Positions 30,063 to 38,257 of a DNA stretch of 64,000 nt are shown here, in pieces. Source of the stretch: Streptomyces sp. NK15101 (GTDB lineage: Bacteria; Actinomycetota; Actinomycetes; Streptomycetales; Streptomycetaceae); NCBI RefSeq assembly GCF_020400725.1, contig NZ_JAINVG010000006.1, positions 62,001-126,000 of the forward strand, given 5' to 3'. The notes beneath the pieces are model-generated. The model worked only from the letters and a program-made list of their open reading frames with translations. It was not told where the DNA came from and did not search any database. The translations under genes and the position numbers were made by a program. Each line of letters begins with the position of its first letter. Positions within the stretch are counted from its first letter, which is position 1.

Positions 30063-30084
30063 ACCCTGACCCGCGCGTCAGGGT
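30063..30084. repeat. Perfect inverted repeat between the ABC-F remnant and the VOC gene
   Basis: ACCCTGAC and GTCAGGGT are separated by 6 nt. It can serve as a terminator of the ABC-F remnant, or as a MerR-type operator, which it also resembles in form. It lies about 55 bp upstream of the predicted -10 of the VOC gene, so it does not overlap that promoter core. Confidence 0.5.
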
Positions 30085-30150
30085 CAAGTCCGTGACGGGA
30101 GAGGGGAATCCCCGAGTGCCACCGCGGCCGGGGCGCCCTAGCCTGGAGGC

Positions 30151-30555
30151 ATGATCATCGATGCGCAGACCCGGGTTCGGGTCGCCCGCCCTTCGCGGGA
30201 TCTCGCCGCCGCCGAGCGGTTCTACGTCGACGGGCTCGGCCTCGAGGTGCAGTGGCGGAGCACCGAGCGGGTGTCCGGGCAGCACGACCTGCTCATGGTC
30301 GGACCTCCGGACGGGAGCTGGCACTTCGAGCTGACCCGTGATCCCGAGCACCCGGTGGACCCCGCCCCGACCGTCGAGGACCTGTTCGTCGTCTACCTCG
30401 GCGCGCCCGTCGAGGAGGAGCAGGTGGAGCGGCTGCTCGCCGTCGGCGGGACGCGGGTGCCCGCGCACAACCCGTACTGGGACGAGCACGGCGTCACCGT
30501 CGCGGACCCCGACGGATACCGGCTCGTCCTGTGCTCACGGAACTGGACCAGATGA
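30151..30555 (+). CDS. VOC-superfamily (glyoxalase/dioxygenase-like) protein
   Basis: A 134-residue, single vicinal-oxygen-chelate protein: RVARPSRDLAAAERFYVDGLGLEV (first beta-alpha-beta module) and WDEHGVTVADPDGYRLVLCSR (second module with the terminal Glu-equivalent replaced in part by D-P-D-G). Members bind a metal or small molecules such as antibiotics; no function can be assigned. TAGCCT lies 6 nt before the ATG and GGAGG is only 1 nt away, too close for ribosome binding, so leaderless initiation is likely. It converges on the methyltransferase gene with a 1-bp gap. Confidence 0.75.
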   Translation: MIIDAQTRVRVARPSRDLAAAERFYVDGLGLEVQWRSTERVSGQHDLLMVGPPDGSWHFELTRDPEHPVDPAPTVEDLFVVYLGAPVEEEQVERLLAVGGTRVPAHNPYWDEHGVTVADPDGYRLVLCSRNWTR

Positions 30556-30556
30556 A

Positions 30557-31720
30557 CTAGGAGGTGCGCACCGCGCGCAGGACCACGAACTTCCGGTCAC
30601 CGGCGACGAGTTCGCTGTTGCCGAAGATCCGGCGGAGCGTGACGTGGTAGCCGAGGTGCCGGTTGCCGATGACCCACAGTTCGCCGCCGGGCCGCAGCGC
30701 GCGCCGCGCGTCCGCGAACATCCGGCGGGCGGTGCGGTCGGTGGTGGCCTGGTGGCTGTGGAAGGGCGGGTTGTTGAGGACGAGGTCCACCGAGCCGGGG
30801 GGCAGGTCGGTGAGCCCGTCGCCGACGAGGAACTCGGCCTTTCGGTCCGGGCCCACGTGGGTGCGGAAGTTCTCCTCGGCCGAGGCGACGGCCTGGTACG
30901 ACTCGTCGGTGAAGACCAGTTCCGCCTCGGGTTCGTGGAGGGCGACGGCGAGGCCGACCACGCCGTTGCCGCAGCCGAGGTCGGCGACCCGGGCCCGGCC
31001 GAGCCCGCCCGGCAGGTTCGCGAGGAAGAAGCGGGTGCCGATGTCGAGGCGGTCGGCGCAGAAGACCCCGGCATGGTTGGTGACGGTCAGTCCGGGGAGG
31101 CCGGGCGCGGGGGTGTCGGCCGGGAGGTCGTAGCGGTACGGCCAGGGGTTCGGCCCCGGCGTGGCGGCCGGGTCGGGGGTGGTGTGGATCAGCCGGGCCT
31201 TCTTCACCGCGAGGGAGGTGCGGGTGGGACCGAGGATCCGCTCGAAGAGCCTGAGCGTGGAGGTGTGGATGTCCTTGACCATGCCGGTGCCGACGATCAC
31301 GGTGTCCTCGTGCACGGCGGGTGCGAGCCGGTGCAGCTGGTCCTCCAGGAGCGCGAGGCTCTTGGGGACCCGGACGAGGAGCACGTCGATCCGCTCGGGC
31401 GGCGGGTCCTGGGTGGTGAGCAGCCGGACGGCGTCCGGGGCGGCTCCGGCGCGCGCGAGGTTGGCCCGGGTCGCCTGTCCGCCGAGGTAGGAGTCGGTGA
31501 TCTGGACGAGTTCGCGGGGTCCCGCGGCCTGCAGTGCGGTGACGAGGGCTCCCCAGCGGTCGCCGAGGACGGCGACGGTGCCGGAGAGGTCGGTCCCGGC
31601 CTCGGCGAGGTGCCCGAGGAGGTATTCGTCGGACGCGTCCCAGGCGCGCAGCTGGTCGCGCGGGTCCTCGGGGAAGCGGGTCAGCGTGAAGGCGCCCCAT
31701 GACGTGCTCAAACGGTTCAT
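30557..31720 (-). CDS. RlmG/RsmC-type 23S/16S rRNA guanine N2-methyltransferase
   Basis: A 387-residue protein with duplicated methyltransferase folds. The N-terminal half (about 1-190) is a degenerate copy without a SAM loop. The C-terminal half has VADLGCGNGVVGLAVAL for SAM and the catalytic NPPFHSH motif. This matches RlmG, which methylates G1835 of 23S rRNA, or the related RsmC for 16S G1207; sequence alone cannot separate them. The ATG at 31720 follows a short divergent-free leader. Confidence 0.82.
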   Translation of the reverse strand: MNRLSTSWGAFTLTRFPEDPRDQLRAWDASDEYLLGHLAEAGTDLSGTVAVLGDRWGALVTALQAAGPRELVQITDSYLGGQATRANLARAGAAPDAVRLLTTQDPPPERIDVLLVRVPKSLALLEDQLHRLAPAVHEDTVIVGTGMVKDIHTSTLRLFERILGPTRTSLAVKKARLIHTTPDPAATPGPNPWPYRYDLPADTPAPGLPGLTVTNHAGVFCADRLDIGTRFFLANLPGGLGRARVADLGCGNGVVGLAVALHEPEAELVFTDESYQAVASAEENFRTHVGPDRKAEFLVGDGLTDLPPGSVDLVLNNPPFHSHQATTDRTARRMFADARRALRPGGELWVIGNRHLGYHVTLRRIFGNSELVAGDRKFVVLRAVRTS

Positions 31721-31764
31721 CGTGCTCTCAGGCTAGCCGGTCGGGGCCGCCGGTTCTCGCGGTC

Positions 31765-31790
31765 AGGGCCTGTCGTTCGGATCAGGCCCT
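31765..31790 (-). terminator. Hairpin overlapping the phosphatase-like stop codon
   Basis: AGGGCCTG and CAGGCCCT form a perfect 8-bp stem with a 10-nt loop, just after the stop of the gene ending at 31789. Confidence 0.55.
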
Positions 31791-32364
31791 AACACGGGGC
31801 GGTGGCGAGGTGGAGGTGCCAGAGGCCGGGGCGGCCGGTGAGGGTGACGGTGGAGAGGGGACGGACGTCCACGTTCCAGTACGTGGCGGGCGGGGCCTTG
31901 AGGGCGTACACGAGGGCGGCCCGGACGACGGAGGGTTCGGCGACGGCGACGATGGAGCCGTCCTCGGCGGGGCGGGTGTCGAGCCAGTTCCCTATGCGGG
32001 TGATGAAGGCGAGGAGGGGTTCGCCGCCGTGCGGGGCCGTGCGGGCGTCGGTGAGCCAGGCGTCGACGGCGGCCGGTTCGAGGGCGGCGACCTCGGCGAG
32101 GGTCAGACCGCGCCAGCGGCCCATGTCGCAGTCCCGGAGCGCGGGCTGGGCGAGGGGCGCGTAGCCGAGGGCGGTGCCGGTGGCACGGCTGCGCGGGGTC
32201 GGGGAGCAGTAGCGCAGTTCGGCCGCGCCGAGCGGGATGAGCGCGGGCGCGGCCTGCTGCACCTCGTACCAGCCGGCCTCGTCGAGCGGCCGGTCGTCGT
32301 CGAAGCGTTCGGCGAGCAGGGAGGAGCTGCGTGCCGCCGTGACGAGCGTCACCCGAAGACTCAT
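31789..32364 (-). CDS. Histidine-phosphatase-fold protein lacking the RHG catalytic motif
   Basis: A 191-residue relative of the phosphoglycerate-mutase/histidine phosphatase superfamily: PTPRSRATGTALGY (the RARETA-like segment), CDMGRWRGLTLAEVAALEP and TAPHGGEPLLAFITRIGNWL match the family core. Yet the N-terminus reads LVTAARSSSLLAERF where active enzymes have R-H-G-E/Q, so the phosphorylated His is absent; a second family His near the end is also replaced (VAEPSVVRAA). It is probably not a standard phosphatase. Similar proteins are common in Streptomyces, so the change looks inherited, not a recent mutation. The start at 32364 (MSLRVTL) is preferred over 32400, which adds residues before the first strand. 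Confidence 0.68.
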   Translation of the reverse strand: MSLRVTLVTAARSSSLLAERFDDDRPLDEAGWYEVQQAAPALIPLGAAELRYCSPTPRSRATGTALGYAPLAQPALRDCDMGRWRGLTLAEVAALEPAAVDAWLTDARTAPHGGEPLLAFITRIGNWLDTRPAEDGSIVAVAEPSVVRAALVYALKAPPATYWNVDVRPLSTVTLTGRPGLWHLHLATAPC

Positions 32365-32433
32365 GGCCGCGATCGTGAGGCCGGTGGTCCCGCTGGTCAA
32401 GGGGTCGTTCGCGGGGACGGGAGGGGGCCGGGC

Positions 32434-32895
32434 TCACTGCTGCCCGAGAGCCATCCACTTGTCCGGATTCCGCAGTGGCGTGAAACCCACCTTCTCGTAC
32501 ACGCCGTGGGCGTCGGCGGTGGCGAGCAGGATGCGGCGCAGTCCGTACGGGGCGAGGTGGTCGCGGACGGCGGTGACGAGTGCGGTGCCGAGGCCGGTGC
32601 CACGGGCCGGGTGGTCGACGTAGACGTCGCAGAGCCAGGCGAAGGTGGCGTAGTCGGTGACGACGCGGGCGTAGGCGCTCATCTCGCCGGTCTCCCGGTG
32701 GTAGGCGCCGAAGTTCAGCGAGCCCGCGATGGCGCTGTCCTGCTTCTCCCGAGGTCGGCCGAGCGCCCAGTAGGCGTCGTTGGAGAGCCAGTGGTGGACG
32801 CGGGCCGCGTCGATCCGGGCGGGGTCGGCTGAGATCTCGTACGACCCGTGCATGACGGGGCTGACGGGGGTGTCGGGGATGGTGCTGTCGCTCAT
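32434..32895 (-). CDS. GNAT-family N-acetyltransferase
   Basis: A 153-residue acetyltransferase with LCDVYVDHPARGTGLGTALVTAVRDHL as the acetyl-CoA loop and LATADAHGVYEKVGFTPL as the distal motif. The N-terminal YEISADPARIDAARVHHWLSNDAYWALGR pattern is the subfamily often found near transport genes. Substrate unknown. The ATG at 32895 begins MSDSTIPDTP; upstream bases are only weakly purine-rich. It lies downstream of the MocR gene on the same strand, separated by a terminator. Confidence 0.8.
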   Translation of the reverse strand: MSDSTIPDTPVSPVMHGSYEISADPARIDAARVHHWLSNDAYWALGRPREKQDSAIAGSLNFGAYHRETGEMSAYARVVTDYATFAWLCDVYVDHPARGTGLGTALVTAVRDHLAPYGLRRILLATADAHGVYEKVGFTPLRNPDKWMALGQQ

Positions 32896-32959
32896 GGGCG
32901 AAGGCTTCCAGGGGGTGCGGGAGATTGTCAGGCGAATTTGCCCCGGGCCGAGGACGGCG

Positions 32960-32990
32960 GCGGGCCGCGCCGGCGTCCGGCGCGGCCCGC
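32960..32990 (-). terminator. Strong hairpin after the MocR gene
   Basis: GCGGGCCGCGCCGG pairs perfectly with CCGGCGCGGCCCGC around CGT, about 9 bp past the MocR stop. Confidence 0.75.
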
Positions 32991-32998
32991 CCCCGGGG

Positions 32999-34435
32999 TC
33001 AGCCGGTGAGCTCGTCCACCGCCGTCCGCAGGCGGCGCACGCCCTCGACGATCTCCGTGGGGCCCGCGACACCCGCGAAACTCAGCCGGATGTGGCCGGC
33101 GGGGGGTTCGGCGCAGAAGTAGGGGCGACCGGGGGCCGCGGTGACCCCGGCGCGCAGGCCGGCGGCGAGGAGGGAGGCCTCGGGGAGGCTGTCGGGGAGG
33201 CGGAGCCAGAGCTGGTAGCCGCCGGAGGGGACGTACGGGAGGGCGAGTTCGGGGAGGTGGAGGGCGAGGGCGCCGGTCATGACCTCGCGGCGGCTCCTGA
33301 GTTCCTGGGCGACGGCGCGGAGGTGGCGGGGCCAGGCCGGGGAGCCGACGAGTTCGAGCGCGGCCTCCTGGAGGGGCCGGGGGACGAAGAAGCTGTCGAC
33401 GACCTGGATGGCGCGCAGCCGTTCCAGGACGGGCCCGCGGGCGGCGAGGGCGCCGACGCGGAGGCTCGCCGAGGTGATCTTGGTGAGCGAGCGGACGTGG
33501 ACGACGACGCCGTCGGGGTCCTCCGCGGCGAGCGGCGCGGGGAGCGGTGCCGCGTCCTCGTGGACGAGGCGGCGGGCGAAGTCGTCCTCGACGACGAAGG
33601 CCCCGGCGGCACGGGCGATGCGGACGACCTCCCGGCGGCGTTCGGGTCGCAGCGTGGTCCCGGTCGGGTTCTGGAAGAGCGGCTGGCAGACGAAGACGCG
33701 GGCGCCGGTGGCGCGGAAGGCCGCTTCGAGGAGTTCGGGACGCACCCCGTCGGTGTCGGTGGGCACGGGGACGGGGCGGAGCCCGGCCGCGCGGGCGACG
33801 GCGAGCATGCCCGGGTAGGTGGGCGACTCGACGAGGACGGGGGTGCCGGGCGGGGCGAGGGCGCGCAGGGCGGTGCTGATCGCGGACTGGCCGCCGGCGG
33901 TGACGAGGACCTCGGCCGCGGTGACGCTGCCGCCGATCTCGCGGGCGAACCATTCGCGCAGTTCGGGCAGGCCGTCGGTGGGCGGCCTGCCCCAGGCGCC
34001 GGGACGGCGGCCGGCCCGGGCGAGGGCGGCGGCGAGGGCGCTCTCGGGCTGGAGGGAGGGGTGGAGGTAGCCGCCGTTGAACTCGATCACGCCGGGCGGG
34101 GGCGCGGAGAGGGTGACGAGGACGCCGGAGGCGTCGACGGCCCGGGGGACGAGTTCGGTGGCGCTGTCGGCGCTGAGGGCGACCTCCTGCCAGGAGGTGT
34201 CGCCGACGACGGGGGTGGGGGTGCGCGGTTCGGCGCGGAAGGCGCCGGCGCCGGGGCGGGTGACGACGAGCCCCTCTGCGGCGAGCTGGGCGAGGGCCCG
34301 TGTGACGGTGACCGGGGAGACGCGGTAACGCTCGACCAGCGCTCGACTCGATGGCAGTTTCCCACCGGGAGAGTAGCGGTCCAGTTCCATCCTCAGGGAT
34401 TTCGCCAGTTCGGCCACACTGCTACGCTCATGCAT
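32999..34435 (-). CDS. MocR-type regulator (GntR HTH fused to PLP aminotransferase fold)
   Basis: A 478-residue MocR protein. Residues 1-75 are a GntR winged helix (GGKLPSSRALVERYRVSPVTVTRALAQLAAEGLV). The rest is a fold-type-I aminotransferase domain with VTAGGQSAISTAL, VCQPLFQNPTGTTL and the PLP lysine in HVRSLTKITSASLRVG. MocR proteins sense PLP or an amino compound and activate a neighbouring transporter or enzyme, so the divergent EamA exporter is the likely target. Its ATG (34435) overlaps the ATG of that gene on the other strand. TATCCT 8 nt upstream may be its -10. No ribosome site is visible. Confidence 0.88.
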   Translation of the reverse strand: MHERSSVAELAKSLRMELDRYSPGGKLPSSRALVERYRVSPVTVTRALAQLAAEGLVVTRPGAGAFRAEPRTPTPVVGDTSWQEVALSADSATELVPRAVDASGVLVTLSAPPPGVIEFNGGYLHPSLQPESALAAALARAGRRPGAWGRPPTDGLPELREWFAREIGGSVTAAEVLVTAGGQSAISTALRALAPPGTPVLVESPTYPGMLAVARAAGLRPVPVPTDTDGVRPELLEAAFRATGARVFVCQPLFQNPTGTTLRPERRREVVRIARAAGAFVVEDDFARRLVHEDAAPLPAPLAAEDPDGVVVHVRSLTKITSASLRVGALAARGPVLERLRAIQVVDSFFVPRPLQEAALELVGSPAWPRHLRAVAQELRSRREVMTGALALHLPELALPYVPSGGYQLWLRLPDSLPEASLLAAGLRAGVTAAPGRPYFCAEPPAGHIRLSFAGVAGPTEIVEGVRRLRTAVDELTG

Positions 34436-34475
34436 GAGAACACAGGATAGCGCTACCGCCCCGACCACGATAGCG
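34423..34475. promoter_or_regulatory. Overlapping divergent starts with 23-bp-spaced direct repeats
   Basis: The plus-strand ATG (34434) and minus-strand ATG (34435) share two bases. A plus-strand TACGCT (34423-34428) lies 5 nt before one start and a minus-strand TATCCT (34444-34449) lies 8 nt before the other. GATAGCG occurs at 34446-34452 and 34469-34475, 23 bp apart, in direct orientation as is common for MocR operators; the first copy overlaps the minus -10. Confidence 0.55.
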
Positions 34476-35480
34476 GTCACCGCCACCGGATCCCTCCGGA
34501 GCGAGTCCGCCGGCACCGCCTCCGGGACCGGGCCCACCGGCGCCGACGCCACCCGCACCGGGTCCGCCCGCTCCGCCGGCGCCCGCACCGGGTCCGCCGC
34601 CGAGGCCCGCGCCGCCGCCGACCCCCGGTCCCGTGGCACGCTGCTCGCCGGGCTCGGCGTGATCTCCTTCTCCCTCACCTTCCCGTCGACCGTCTGGGGC
34701 CTGGAGAGCTTCGGCCCCTGGTCGCTGGTGGCCGTGCGCTCCACCCTCGCCGCGCTCGTCGCCGGGGCCTTCCTCCTCGCGGGCCGGGTGCCGCTGCCCG
34801 CGCGGCGCCACTGGGCGGGCCTCGCGGTGGTCGCCTGCGGTGTCGTCATCGGCTTCCCGCTCCTGACCACGCTGGCCCTGCAGACCTCCACCACCTCGCA
34901 CGCCGCCGTGGTCGTGGGCCTCCTGCCGCTCACCACCGCGACCCTCGCCGCCGTGCGGACCGGGCGCCGGCCGTCCCGCACCTTCTGGATCGCGGCCGTC
35001 TCGGGCGCCGTGGTGGTGCTGGGCTTCACGCTCCAGCAGAGCGGCGGCTCGTTCTCCACGGGGGACCTGTACCTCTTCGGGGCGCTGCTCGTGTGCGCGG
35101 CCGGCTACACCGAAGGCGGCCGGCTCGCCGCGCTCATGCCGGGCTGGCAGGTCATCGGCTGGGCCCTGGTCCTCTGCCTGCCGCTGATGGCCGTCGCCTC
35201 GGCCGTCACGCTGTCGATCGAGCCGGTCCACCTGAACGCGCACGGCGTCATCGGCCTCGTCTGGGTCGCCGCCGGCTCCACCTTCTTCGGCCTGTACGTC
35301 TGGTACCGCGGCATGGCCGCGATCGGCATCCCCAAGGCCAGCCAGCTCCAGCTGGCCCAGCCGCTCCTCACCCTGTTCTGGTCGGTCTTCCTGCTCGGCG
35401 AGAGCCTGCCGCTGGCCGCCCCGGTCGCCGCGGTGGCGGTCCTGGTCTGCATCGCGGTCACCCAGCGGGCGAAGAGCTGA
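34434..35480 (+). CDS. EamA/DMT-family transporter
   Basis: A 348-residue drug/metabolite transporter: after about 65 low-complexity residues rich in Ala, Thr, Ser, Gly and Arg, ten hydrophobic helices form two EamA repeats (FPSTVWGLESFGPWSLVAVRS in the first; YRGMAAIGIPKASQLQLAQPLLTLFWSVFLLGE in the second, the classic EamA signature). It probably exports an amino acid or metabolite. No start codon between 34434 and the first helix fits better, so the long basic N-terminus seems real. Expression is probably controlled by the divergent MocR regulator. Confidence 0.82.
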   Translation: MRTQDSATAPTTIAVTATGSLRSESAGTASGTGPTGADATRTGSARSAGARTGSAAEARAAADPRSRGTLLAGLGVISFSLTFPSTVWGLESFGPWSLVAVRSTLAALVAGAFLLAGRVPLPARRHWAGLAVVACGVVIGFPLLTTLALQTSTTSHAAVVVGLLPLTTATLAAVRTGRRPSRTFWIAAVSGAVVVLGFTLQQSGGSFSTGDLYLFGALLVCAAGYTEGGRLAALMPGWQVIGWALVLCLPLMAVASAVTLSIEPVHLNAHGVIGLVWVAAGSTFFGLYVWYRGMAAIGIPKASQLQLAQPLLTLFWSVFLLGESLPLAAPVAAVAVLVCIAVTQRAKS

Positions 35481-35573
35481 CGCGACGAATCCGGGCGGAG
35501 CGGGTCACAATGGCAGACAGAGGCCCTGCGCAGTACGGGGCAGGACCGGCCCGGTCGCGAGGAGGTCAGCCCG

Positions 35574-35777
35574 ATGCAGGCGAGCGTGGGCGACAAGCTG
35601 CTGGTACACGGCCGGACCGTGGGTCACCACGACCGCACGGCCCAGGTCCTGCAGGTACTGGGGGAGAACGGCACCCCCCCGTACCGCGTGAGGTTCGACG
35701 ACGACGGTCACGAGGCGCTGATGTCGCCGGGGCCCGACACCGTCGTACGCCACCGTCCGGAGGCGGGGACCGGCTGA
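35574..35777 (+). CDS. DUF1918 small protein
   Basis: A 67-residue actinobacterial DUF1918 protein: GDKLLVHGRTVGHHDRTAQVLQV, PPYRVRFDDDGHEALMSPGPDTVV. The fold is a small beta-barrel; the function is unknown. GAGGAGG 8 nt upstream of the ATG supports the start. It follows the transporter by 93 bp and converges on the glycoside-hydrolase-like gene. Confidence 0.82.
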   Translation: MQASVGDKLLVHGRTVGHHDRTAQVLQVLGENGTPPYRVRFDDDGHEALMSPGPDTVVRHRPEAGTG

Positions 35778-35781
35778 GTCC

Positions 35782-37092
35782 CTATTTCGGCGGGCGGACC
35801 CTGGTCGGGTAATGATCGGCCACCACGGTGGTCATCGCCCCGATGGGGTCCGCCGAGACCTCCTTCGCGGAGAAGTAGCAGTGGCCGCCGACCGAGGGGT
35901 ACGTGCCGGCCAGCTCCAGGTGGCGTGAGAGCTCCCCCGGGTCCTGCCAGGCCGCGGGCTGGGCCGGATCGCCCGCCTTGTAGAGCGCCTCGCCGATGTA
36001 GAGGCCGACTCCCGTGCCCCGGACCACCGCGTCCCACCAGGGCAGCAGCTTGGCGTAGTCGGCGGCGGGCAGCCCTATGTTCCAGTAGAGCTGCGGCAGC
36101 ACGTAGTCGATCCAGCCCTCGCGGATCCACTTCCGGGTGTCGGCGTACAGGTCGTCGTACGTCTGGACGCCGGCGCGGGTGTCCGAGCCCTCCGGGTCGG
36201 TGGCGATGTTCCGCCAGACCCCGAAGGGGCTGATGCCGAAGGCCGTGTGCCTGTCGATCTCCTTGATCCGGGCGGACATCTCCGAGACCAGCAGGTCGGT
36301 GTTGTTTCGCCGCCAGGACGCCTTGTCGGGGAAGTCCCCGCCGTACCGCGCGTACGCCTCGTCGTCGGCGAAGACCTGTCCGGCCACCGGGTACGGATAG
36401 AAGTAGTCGTCCCAGTGCACGGCGTCGATGTCGTAGCGGCGCAGCGCGTCGAGCATCGCGTCCTGGACGAAGCCCCGGACCTCGGGCAGCCCCGGGTTGT
36501 AGTAGAGCTTCCCGCCGTAGGGCAGCACCCACTCCGGGTGGAGCCGGGCCGGATGGCCGGCGACGAGCCGGCTCGGGTCCGTGTGGTTCGCCACGCGGTA
36601 CGGGTTGAACCAGGCGTGCAGTTCGAGCCCCCGGGCGTGGGCCTCGTCGACGGCCGTGCCCAGCGGGTCCCAGCCGGGGTCCCGGCCCTGCGTGCCGGTC
36701 AGGTACTGCGCCCACGGCTCGTACGGCGAGGGCCACAGCGCGTCGGCGGTCGGCCGGACCTGCAGGACCACCGTGTTGAGCCGGCGCTCGGCCGCCGTGT
36801 CCAGGTGGCGGAGGAGTTCGGCGCGCTGCTGTCCGGCGGTCAGCCCGGCGCGGGAGGGCCAGTCGCGGTTGGCGACCGTCGCCAGCCACATGCCGCGGAA
36901 CTCCCGCCCGCGGTGCGGCTTCCCGCGCGCCGCGGGAGCGACGTCGGCCGCCGTCGTCGCCTCCGAGTCCGTCACGGGAAGCGCGGAACCCCCCGTGCCC
37001 GTCGTCGGGAGGACCGCTCCTGTCGTTCCGGTCACGGCGAGCACCGCTCCGGTGGCACCGGTCACGAACCCTCTTCTGCCGAAAGGCCGCAC
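35782..37092 (-). CDS. Exported glycoside-hydrolase-like protein (GHL10 / DUF187)
   Basis: A 436-residue secreted protein. The N-terminus RRGFVTGATGAVLAVTG is a Tat-type signal. The mature domain has FRGMWLATVANRDWPS, LNTVVLQVRPTADALWPSPYEPW, ARGLELHAWFNPYR, HPEWVLPYGGKLYYNPGLPEVR and DIDAVHWDDYFYPYPV, the pattern of the FenI/YddW-like family (PF02638), which resembles glycosidases and in E. coli acts on peptidoglycan-linked glycans. I chose the GTG at 37092, which follows AGGAGGGGG; an upstream frame reaching 37161 lacks that support. Its upstream neighbour is the divergent dehydrogenase at 37253. Confidence 0.82.
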   Translation of the reverse strand: MRPFGRRGFVTGATGAVLAVTGTTGAVLPTTGTGGSALPVTDSEATTAADVAPAARGKPHRGREFRGMWLATVANRDWPSRAGLTAGQQRAELLRHLDTAAERRLNTVVLQVRPTADALWPSPYEPWAQYLTGTQGRDPGWDPLGTAVDEAHARGLELHAWFNPYRVANHTDPSRLVAGHPARLHPEWVLPYGGKLYYNPGLPEVRGFVQDAMLDALRRYDIDAVHWDDYFYPYPVAGQVFADDEAYARYGGDFPDKASWRRNNTDLLVSEMSARIKEIDRHTAFGISPFGVWRNIATDPEGSDTRAGVQTYDDLYADTRKWIREGWIDYVLPQLYWNIGLPAADYAKLLPWWDAVVRGTGVGLYIGEALYKAGDPAQPAAWQDPGELSRHLELAGTYPSVGGHCYFSAKEVSADPIGAMTTVVADHYPTRVRPPK

Positions 37093-37252
37093 TTGTCCCC
37101 CTCCTCTGTCGGATACGTCACACCCTCCGGGACAGCATGCCCACTGCGGACGATCGATCATCGGTTAATGAGCGGTAACGTCGTGGGGGTAGAGGCGGAC
37201 GCACCCGGAATCACACGGGCCCCCGCCGCCGGAGAAGAGCGAAAGGCACGAG

Positions 37253-38125
37253 GTGACGGACTCCATGGCCGACATTGAGCGCGTCGGAGTGGTGGGCTGC
37301 GGCCAGATGGGCGCGGGCATCGCAGAGGTGTGTGCCCGGAGCGGGCTCGAGGTGAAGGTCGCCGAGACCACCGGCGAGGCGCTGGAGATCGGCCGCACAC
37401 GGCTCTACAACTCGCTGGCGAAGGCCGCCGAACGCGGCAAGATCAGCGAGGAGGAGCGGGACGCGACGCTCGCCCGCCTCAGCTTCACCACCGACCTGGG
37501 CGAGTTCGCCGACCGCGACCTCGTCATCGAGGCGGTCGTGGAGAACGAGCAGGTCAAGACCGAGATCTTCCAGGTCCTCGACCAGGTGATCACCCGGCCG
37601 GACGCCATCCTGGCCTCGAACACCTCCTCCATCCCGCTGGTGAAGCTGGCCGTGGCGACCTCCCGCCCCGACCAGGTCATCGGCATCCACTTCTTCAACC
37701 CGGCCCCCGTGCAGAAGCTCGTCGAGCTGATCCCGGCCCTCACCACCTCCGAGGGCACGATCAGCCGGGCCCAGGCCTTCGCGGAGAAGGTGCTCGGCAA
37801 GCACGCGATCCGCGCCCAGGACCGCTCCGGCTTCGTGGTGAACGCGCTGCTCGTGCCGTACCTGCTCTCGGCGATCCGGATGTTCGAGTCGGGCATCGCG
37901 AGCCGCGAGGACATCGACAACGGCATGGAGTTCGGCTGCGCCCACCCGATGGGCCCGCTGAAGCTCTCCGACCTGATCGGCCTGGACACGATCGCGTCGA
38001 TCGCCGACTCGATGTACTCCGAGTTCAAGGAGCCGCTGTACGCCGCTCCCCCGCTGCTCCAGCGCATGGTGGACGCCGGCCGGCTGGGCCGGAAGACGGG
38101 CTCGGGCTTCTACCCGTACTCCTGA
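37253..38125 (+). CDS. 3-hydroxybutyryl-CoA (3-hydroxyacyl-CoA) dehydrogenase
   Basis: A 290-residue NAD-dependent enzyme oxidising 3-hydroxyacyl-CoA in fatty-acid or PHB metabolism. The NAD motif is VGVVGCGQMGAGIAEVCA; catalytic His-Glu lies in IGIHFFNPAPVQKLVELIP, and the C-terminal domain has GFVVNALLVPYLLSAIRM and the terminal GRKTGSGFYPYS. The start may be the GTG at 37253 (GAAAGG 6 nt upstream) or the ATG at 37265. Confidence 0.93.
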   Translation: MTDSMADIERVGVVGCGQMGAGIAEVCARSGLEVKVAETTGEALEIGRTRLYNSLAKAAERGKISEEERDATLARLSFTTDLGEFADRDLVIEAVVENEQVKTEIFQVLDQVITRPDAILASNTSSIPLVKLAVATSRPDQVIGIHFFNPAPVQKLVELIPALTTSEGTISRAQAFAEKVLGKHAIRAQDRSGFVVNALLVPYLLSAIRMFESGIASREDIDNGMEFGCAHPMGPLKLSDLIGLDTIASIADSMYSEFKEPLYAAPPLLQRMVDAGRLGRKTGSGFYPYS

Positions 38126-38198
38126 GGCCCCGTGCTCCTGGAAAAGGAGCGCCCCCAGACCCGGAGTCCGGCGTCCGACCCCTGACGCCGTCGCTCCG

Positions 38199-38240
38199 GC
38201 CGGACGGCCCGTACACCCGCACAGGTACGGGCCGTCCGGC
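38199..38240. terminator. Very strong hairpin between converging genes
   Basis: GCCGGACGGCCCGTAC and GTACGGGCCGTCCGGC pair perfectly over 16 bp around a 10-nt loop, between the stops at 38125 and 38258. A smaller hairpin (GCTCCT/AGGAGC) lies just before it. Confidence 0.85.
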
Positions 38241-38257
38241 ACATCGTGCTCCGCGTC

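Noticed and set aside
30063..30084. MerR-family promoter operator
   Set aside because: The repeat form fits, but the nearest -10 is about 55 bp away and no MerR gene is in the window; kept only as an inverted repeat.
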